Part shown: positions 59,208-64,000 of the stretch, piece after piece
Numbering within the stretch: the first letter of the stretch is position 1
How the letters are laid out: each line of letters starts with the position of its first letter
NCBI GenBank assembly: GCA_046328115.1
Contig: JAXLXE010000002.1
Span: 496,001 to 560,000, forward strand
DNA: 64,000 bases
Direction: 5' to 3'
Source of the DNA: JAXLXE01 sp046328115
Lineage (GTDB): Bacteria; Chloroflexota; UBA6077; JACCZL01
Position numbers and translations under genes: made by a program
Notes under the pieces: model-generated
Database searches by the model: none
Seen by the model: only the letters and a program-made list of their open reading frames with translations
Told to the model about the DNA's origin: nothing

Positions 59208-60311
59208 ATGAAGATGAAGGCCGCCATCCTCAATGACTACCAGCAGCCGCTCAGCATCGAGGAGGTGGAGATCGATCCGCCGAAGGCGGGCGAGGTCCGC
59301 GTAAAGATCGGCGCGACCGGCGTGTGCCACAGCGACTACCACGTCATGAAGGGCGAGTGGCGCTACGGCGTGCCCATGATCCTGGGGCACGAGGCGGCCG
59401 GCCACGTGGAGTCCGTGGGCGCGGGCGTGAAGGGTCTGAAAGAGGGCGACACGGTTGGCCTCTCGTTCCGACCCCACTGCGGCCACTGCCGGATGTGCAC
59501 CCAGGGCCGCTCGGTCCTCTGCGAGGGCTACGACCCGGCCTACCGCTTCACCATGCTGGACGGTACCTCCCGAGTCCACCGTGGCAGCGAAGACCTGAAG
59601 ATCATGGCGCGGATGGGCAGCTTTGCCGAGTACGCGGTGATGACGGCGGAGCAGGTGATCAAGGTCGAGACGAAGCTCCCCATCGAGGAGCTTTGCTTGA
59701 TCGGGTGCGCGGTCACCACTGGCGTGGGTGCCGTGGTCAACACGGCCAAGGTGCCGCCGGGCGCCAGCGCGGCCGTGATCGGCTGCGGTGGGGTGGGCCT
59801 CAACGTGATCCAGGGGTTGCGGCTCGCGGGCGCCAGCACGATCATCGCGGTGGACCTGTTGGACAACAAGCTGGACTACGCCCTCCAGTTCGGCGCTACC
59901 CACGCCGTGAGCCCGGCCAAGGGCGATCCGGTGGAGCAGGTGAGAGAGATCACCGGTGGCGGCGTGGACTACGCCTTCGAGGTGATCGGCAACTTCAAGA
60001 CCGTTGAGCAGATCATCGGTATGACTCGGTCTGGCGGCACCGCCTGCATCGTAGGCATGGCGCCCCAGGGTCAGGCATCCACCTTCGATCCGCTCCTGTT
60101 CGTCCAGAAGGAGACCAGGCTGCTCGGCTCCTGGTACGGCTCCTCGAACCCGCGCAACGACTTCGAGCGCTTCGTCAAGCTCACCGAACAGGGCAAGCTC
60201 AACGTGGGCGGCATGATCTCGCGCCGCTACACCCTGGACGAGATCAACGAAGGCTACGATCGTCTGGGCCGTGGTGAGGTGGCGCGCGGCGTCGTCGTGT
60301 TTCCAGACTGA
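59208..60311 (+). CDS. zinc-dependent alcohol dehydrogenase
   Basis: A 367-aa medium-chain dehydrogenase. Catalytic zinc ligands: Cys in GVCHSDYH, His in GHEAAGH; structural zinc: CGHCRMCTQGRSVLC. Rossmann loop GCGGVGLNVIQG with a following Asp (VDLLDN) for NAD. It resembles class III-type/benzyl-alcohol-like dehydrogenases. ATG 59208 (or 59214) after GGAG. It heads an operon-like run with a monooxygenase, hydrolase, SDR and HAD, suggesting oxidation of a small alcohol; substrate unknown. TATACT at 59143-59148 may be its -10. Confidence 0.92.
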   Translation: MKMKAAILNDYQQPLSIEEVEIDPPKAGEVRVKIGATGVCHSDYHVMKGEWRYGVPMILGHEAAGHVESVGAGVKGLKEGDTVGLSFRPHCGHCRMCTQGRSVLCEGYDPAYRFTMLDGTSRVHRGSEDLKIMARMGSFAEYAVMTAEQVIKVETKLPIEELCLIGCAVTTGVGAVVNTAKVPPGASAAVIGCGGVGLNVIQGLRLAGASTIIAVDLLDNKLDYALQFGATHAVSPAKGDPVEQVREITGGGVDYAFEVIGNFKTVEQIIGMTRSGGTACIVGMAPQGQASTFDPLLFVQKETRLLGSWYGSSNPRNDFERFVKLTEQGKLNVGGMISRRYTLDEINEGYDRLGRGEVARGVVVFPD

Positions 60312-60397
60312 CGGCCCGGACCTGAGCCGCTACCATGTAGCATAGCCACGCACCGCGGCCCGGCCCGCGCTAGCAGGGAACGAACGAAGGAGGCGCG

Positions 60398-61678
60398 ATG
60401 AAGCTCCACTGGTTCCATCTGGCTCCCTGGCAGAACATGCCGGATGACTTCGTCGAGCGCTACCGCAGCGTCTGGGTGGATGTGCCCAGCGAGCTCTGGG
60501 ATCCGGTGGAGGGCCACCGGATGTACAACGACTTCCTGGACGAGCTCGAGTTTGCCGACCAGGCTGGCTTCGACGGCATCTGCGTGAACGAGCACCACCA
60601 GAACGCCTACGGCCTGATGCCCTCCCCCAACCTGATGGCCGCCGCCCTCGCGCGGCGCACCTCCAACGCCGCGCTGGTCGTCCTGGGCAACAGCATCGCG
60701 CTGTACAACCCGCCCGTCCGCATCGCCGAGGAGTTCGCCATGCTGGACTGCATCAGCGGCGGGCGCCTGGTGGCCGGATTCCCGGTGGGAACGCCCATGG
60801 ACACCTGTTTTGGCTACGGAGAGGTACCGGCCACCCTCCGCGAGAAGTACGACGAGGGCTACGACCTGATCATGCAGTCGTGGACGCGCCCGGAGCCGTT
60901 CGCGTTCAACGGCAAGTTCACGCAGCTTCGTTACGTCAATCTCTGGCCCAGGCCGCTCCAGCAGCCGCATCCGCCCATCTGGGTGCCTGGCGGGGGCAGC
61001 GTGGAGACCTGGGAGTGGGTGGCGAAGCGCAACCACGTGTATTGCTACCTGAGCTACAGCGGCTACAAGCGCGGCAAGTCGCTGCTGGACGGCTACTGGG
61101 AGACCATTGACCGGCTGCAGATCGAGCCAAACCCCTACCGGGCCGGCTTCCTCCAGCTCGTGGCGGTGGCCGACACGGACGAGGAGGCGGAGCGGCTGTA
61201 CTACAAGCACGCCAAGTACTTCTACGATCGCTGCCTCCACATCTGGGAGGGCTTCGCCGATCCGCCGGGCTACCGCACGCTGAACACGCTCCGCCGCGGC
61301 CTGGTGAGCCAGCACGGCAAGAAGGCCACCCAGGCGCGGGTCTCATTGACCTGGAAGGACCTGATTGAGCAGGGCTACCTGGTGGCGGGCAGCCCAGCCA
61401 CGGTCCGCGAGCAGCTCAAGGACGTCATCAGCAGCCTGCGGGTGGGCCACCTGATGGTCCTGGCCCAGTTTGGCAGCATGCCCAAGGAGCTGGCGAATCA
61501 CAATACGGACCTCTTTGCACGTGAGGTGATGCCCCACGTGCACGACATGTGGCCGGAGTGGGAGGACCACTGGTACCCCAAGGGCCTCCCAGCCGAGCGA
61601 CGGTCGCAGCCCGCGCCGATCAACCTTGCCCGCCGGACGAACGGCGCGGTGAAGTCCTCGGCGGGAGCGGCCACATGA
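60398..61678 (+). CDS. luciferase-like (LLM) flavin monooxygenase
   Basis: A 426-aa TIM-barrel flavoprotein: KLHWFHLAPWQNMP start, GICVNEHHQNAYGLMPSPNL, LGNSIALYNPPVRIAEE, SGGRLVAGFPVGTP and PHPPIWVPGGGS, with an extended C-terminal region. ATG 60398 is behind GAAGGAGG. Its last bases overlap the next gene (ATGA). Substrate unknown; the second such enzyme in the window (33475) is only distantly similar by eye. Confidence 0.92.
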   Translation: MKLHWFHLAPWQNMPDDFVERYRSVWVDVPSELWDPVEGHRMYNDFLDELEFADQAGFDGICVNEHHQNAYGLMPSPNLMAAALARRTSNAALVVLGNSIALYNPPVRIAEEFAMLDCISGGRLVAGFPVGTPMDTCFGYGEVPATLREKYDEGYDLIMQSWTRPEPFAFNGKFTQLRYVNLWPRPLQQPHPPIWVPGGGSVETWEWVAKRNHVYCYLSYSGYKRGKSLLDGYWETIDRLQIEPNPYRAGFLQLVAVADTDEEAERLYYKHAKYFYDRCLHIWEGFADPPGYRTLNTLRRGLVSQHGKKATQARVSLTWKDLIEQGYLVAGSPATVREQLKDVISSLRVGHLMVLAQFGSMPKELANHNTDLFAREVMPHVHDMWPEWEDHWYPKGLPAERRSQPAPINLARRTNGAVKSSAGAAT

Positions 61679-62472
61679 CCAGCCCGATCGAGCGTAGCGT
61701 CTCGCTGCGGAACGGCGACTTCGAGATCCAGTACCTTGAGGCGGGGCGTGGTCCACACCTGGTGTATCTCCACGGCGCCGAAGGGCCGATCGGCGAGTGG
61801 CACCCGTTCCTGGACGACCTGGCTCGCGACCACCACGTCATCGCGCCACACCTGCCCGGGTTCGGGCGATCCACGGGCGCCGAGCACCTACGCGAGATGC
61901 TCGATCTGACCGTGGCGACACTGGACCTGCTGGACGCATTGGCGCTGCAGCGGCCACATCTGGTGGGGCTGGATCTGGGCGGCATGCTGGCCGCGGAGGT
62001 GGCTGCCGTCGCCTCCACAAGGATCGGCAAGCTCTGCCTGGTGTCCCCGCTGGGCCTCTGGCTAGACGAGACGCCCACGCTGGACTTCTTCGCCGTCCGT
62101 GGCGACGATCTGGCCGCCGCCACCTGGGCCGATCCCGCCTCCTCAGCCGCCCGCGTGCTCCTGGCACCGCCGACGGATGAGATTGGCCAGGAGCAGGCCC
62201 GACTCCAGGCGCATCAGAACCTGGCCACGGCCGGGCGTTTCCTCTGGCCGTTGCCGGACCGTGGCCTGAGCAAGCGGCTCCACCGGCTCACTATGCCCAC
62301 CCTGCTGGTGTGGGGCGTACGCGACGGCGTGGTGCCGCTGGCCTACGCGGAGGCGTTTCGATCCAGAATTCCCGGCGCCAAGACCGCCCTGATCGAGAAC
62401 GCGGGCCATCTCCCCATGCTGGAGCAACGGGGCGAGTTCTGCCGGGTGGTCCGCAACTTCCTGCGTGACTGA
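61675..62472 (+). CDS. alpha/beta hydrolase with Asp nucleophile elbow
   Basis: A 265-aa protein: YLHGAEGPIGEW at strand 3, LPGFGRSTG, the elbow LVGLDLGGMLAAE, where Ser is replaced by Asp as in haloalkane dehalogenases and epoxide hydrolases, and a His in ENAGHLPMLEQ; the acid is likely Asp in GVRDGVVP. ATG 61675 overlaps the monooxygenase stop (ATGA). An Asp nucleophile would suit a dehalogenase- or hydrolase-type step in the pathway. Confidence 0.85.
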   Translation: MTSPIERSVSLRNGDFEIQYLEAGRGPHLVYLHGAEGPIGEWHPFLDDLARDHHVIAPHLPGFGRSTGAEHLREMLDLTVATLDLLDALALQRPHLVGLDLGGMLAAEVAAVASTRIGKLCLVSPLGLWLDETPTLDFFAVRGDDLAAATWADPASSAARVLLAPPTDEIGQEQARLQAHQNLATAGRFLWPLPDRGLSKRLHRLTMPTLLVWGVRDGVVPLAYAEAFRSRIPGAKTALIENAGHLPMLEQRGEFCRVVRNFLRD

Positions 62473-62496
62473 CCTCTCGGCAAGCTGGAGCGTCTA

Positions 62497-63261
62497 TTGA
62501 GCATCCTCGAGAACAAGCACGTCATCGTCACCGGTGGCGGCCACGGGATCGGTCGAGCCTACAGCCGGCACTGCGCGGCGGAGGGCGCCTCCGTCGTGGT
62601 GGCAGACATCGACCTCAGCGCCGCCGAGCACGTGGCCGGCGAGATCGAATCAGCGGGCGGCCGCGCGCTGCCCGTGCGGGTGGACGTGGCCGACCGCACC
62701 AGCGCGGCCGCCATGGTGGGCCAGGCCGTCAGCCGATTCGGCGAAGTGGACGGCATCGTGAACAACGCCGCCGTGTTCGCCACCATCCCCATCTCGCGGG
62801 TGGGTTTCGAGGAGATCGACGAGGACGAATGGGACCTGGTGTTCAACGTGAATACCAAGGGGGTCTGGCAGTGCTGCCGCGCCGTGGTGCCCTCCATGCG
62901 CAAGGCGGGCGGCGGCAGCATCGTGAACATCTCGTCCGCCTCCATCTGGAACGGCCGCGGCATGCGTGCCCACTACGTTGCCTCCAAGGCCGCGGTAGTG
63001 GGCATCACCCGCACGTTGGCCCGCGAGCTTGGCGACGACAACATCCGCGTGAACGCTGTCACCCCGGGCAACACCCTGAGCGAGGTGAACCCGACGCCGG
63101 AGACGCTGAAGATGCGCGAGGACGCCATTGCCCTGCGCGCGATCAAGCGAATGCAACGACCCACAGACCTGGTGGGGACCATCGCCTTCCTGCTCTCGGA
63201 CGCCGCCAGCTTCATCACCGGCCAGACCATCAACGTGGACGGCGGGACCAACTTCCCGTAA
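62497..63261 (+). CDS. short-chain dehydrogenase/reductase
   Basis: A 254-aa Rossmann oxidoreductase: VTGGGHGIGR, VVADIDLS (Asp favours NAD), NNAAVF, ISSASIW with Ser, YVASK with Tyr/Lys and the tail GQTINVDGGTNFP. TTG 62497 follows GGAG by seven bases. It belongs to the 59208-63970 operon, 24 bp from the hydrolase. Substrate unknown. Confidence 0.92.
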   Translation: MSILENKHVIVTGGGHGIGRAYSRHCAAEGASVVVADIDLSAAEHVAGEIESAGGRALPVRVDVADRTSAAAMVGQAVSRFGEVDGIVNNAAVFATIPISRVGFEEIDEDEWDLVFNVNTKGVWQCCRAVVPSMRKAGGGSIVNISSASIWNGRGMRAHYVASKAAVVGITRTLARELGDDNIRVNAVTPGNTLSEVNPTPETLKMREDAIALRAIKRMQRPTDLVGTIAFLLSDAASFITGQTINVDGGTNFP

Positions 63262-63295
63262 GCCCCGGCCCCTGAGAGAGGAACAGGAGATCCCA

Positions 63296-63970
63296 GTGCG
63301 CCCAGAACTACTGGTCAGCGACTTCGCCGGCACCGCCATGAAGGAAGAGGGCACGGTGCTGAACGCGTACCGCGTGGCCCTGAACGACTACGCGATCCCG
63401 TTCACGGAGGATGATCTCGCGGCCCGGCGCGGCGCCAGCAAGCGCGCGGTGTTCCGCGAACTGTCCGCCAGGACCGGTCGGGCGGATCATCTGGAGGCCG
63501 CGGACCTGGCGTTGGCGCGCTTCGAGGGTGCGCTGCGCGAGGAGTACGAGACGGGCGACGTCCAGCCGGTCGACGGGGCCGTGGACGCCTTCGCGGCGCT
63601 CAAGGCCAGCGGGATCAAGCTGGCGCTCTCCAGCGGGTTCGAGCGCGACATCGTGGACCTGCTCGCCCGGCGCCTGGGCTTCGACGAACTGTTCGACGTC
63701 ATCCTCTCCAGCACAGACACGCCGCTGGGGCGACCCGCGCCGTATCTAATCTACCGCGCGATGATCGACCTGTCCGTGCAGGACGTGAGCCGGGTGGCGG
63801 TGGTCGGCGATACGCCGCTGGACCTCCAGGCCGGTATGAACGCCCGCGCCGGCTGGGTAATCGGAGTCACGAGCGGCGCCCACGGCATGGCCACCCTGGG
63901 GGCGACGCACCACACGCACCTGCTGGCCAGCGTGGCCGGCCTGCCCCGCCTGTTCGGGATTGACGCCTGA
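63296..63970 (+). CDS. phosphonatase-like HAD-family hydrolase
   Basis: A 224-aa HAD phosphatase/phosphonatase-like enzyme. The motif I is DFAGT (phosphonatases have DxAGT), with a helical cap (about 18-85), motif II LALSSGFERD and motif IV VVGDTPLDLQAGMNARAG. GTG 63296 has AGGAGA before it. Phosphonoacetaldehyde hydrolase proper needs a cap Lys for imine formation; whether this protein has it cannot be told by eye, so a general phosphatase is possible. Last gene of the run; its stop codon lies inside the terminal hairpin. Confidence 0.85.
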   Translation: MRPELLVSDFAGTAMKEEGTVLNAYRVALNDYAIPFTEDDLAARRGASKRAVFRELSARTGRADHLEAADLALARFEGALREEYETGDVQPVDGAVDAFAALKASGIKLALSSGFERDIVDLLARRLGFDELFDVILSSTDTPLGRPAPYLIYRAMIDLSVQDVSRVAVVGDTPLDLQAGMNARAGWVIGVTSGAHGMATLGATHHTHLLASVAGLPRLFGIDA

Positions 63971-64000
63971 CGTTGGGCGGGCCTGACCCGCCCAACGTCA
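63968..64000 (+). terminator. strong hairpin overlapping the HAD stop codon
   Basis: TGACGTTGGGCGGG (63968-63981) and CCCGCCCAACGTCA (63987-64000) form a perfect 14-bp stem with loop CCTGA; the stem begins at the TGA stop itself. A T-run would lie beyond the window edge, so termination is likely but not shown. Confidence 0.6.

Overview
The window is a high-GC, gene-dense bacterial chromosome segment with no phage, insertion-sequence, CRISPR or rRNA content. The gene set suggests a Chloroflexota (green non-sulfur) bacterium, perhaps of the Dehalococcoidia/SAR202 type. The reasons are an actinobacterial-style inositol lipid operon without LPS genes, a large two-domain IspG, many flavin (luciferase-like) monooxygenases and CaiB-type CoA-transferases, and many TTG/GTG starts. 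This placement is inference from gene content, not from a marker gene.

Layout. 1-6157 (mostly minus strand): the end of a membrane glycosyltransferase gene, tRNA-Arg(CCG), then an operon reading inositol-1-phosphate synthase > two LpxL/PatA-like acyltransferases > PimA-like GT4 mannosyltransferase > phosphatidylinositol-phosphate synthase, which looks like a complete route to acylated PI-mannoside-type lipids. 6284-17244: prfB with its programmed +1 frameshift, then a surface-glycan block (polyprenyl-phosphate GT2, WecE-like sugar aminotransferase, hexapeptide acyltransferase, four consecutive GT-C-like multi-pass proteins, two of them tandem paralogs). 17439-20222: the compact hisH-hisA-hisF-hisIE operon. 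20202-30584 (minus): uracil-DNA glycosylase, ftsK, three membrane or glycosyl-transfer genes, scpB, rplU-rpmA-rpmE and a YqhQ-like DUF1385 protein.

30766-42405: fatty/organic acid catabolism (CaiB CoA-transferase, thiolase, luciferase-like monooxygenase, SDR, enoyl-CoA hydratase, MFS carrier) interspersed with a PLL-type beta-propeller protein, a zinc-ribbon membrane protein, a secreted TolB-like propeller, a Cys-rich small protein with a structured leader, and an orphan minus-strand RNA gene with its own promoter and terminator (about 33212-33405). 42605-52565: ispG, a secreted hydrolase-fold protein, a three-gene RiPP-like locus (leader-peptide-like precursor, PqqD-like/M50/cNMP-binding fusion, zinc-ribbon protein), tRNA-Gln, and a tightly coupled operon glmU > corC-like > 28-aa membrane microprotein > zincin > trmD. 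52574-64000: M48 protease, tRNA-Ser, small proteins, a MurF-alpha/beta-hydrolase fusion followed by ddl (peptidoglycan stem completion), and an operon of alcohol dehydrogenase, luciferase-like monooxygenase, hydrolase, SDR and phosphonatase-like HAD that ends in a strong hairpin.

The most unusual items are the RiPP-like locus at 45735-48502, the orphan RNA at 33212-33370, the MurF-hydrolase fusion with a neighbouring Gly-rich Ddl, the SD-masking leader at 40490-40525, and the bidirectionally coupled 28-residue microprotein at 51425-51511. All function calls rest on reading motifs by eye; no database search was possible.
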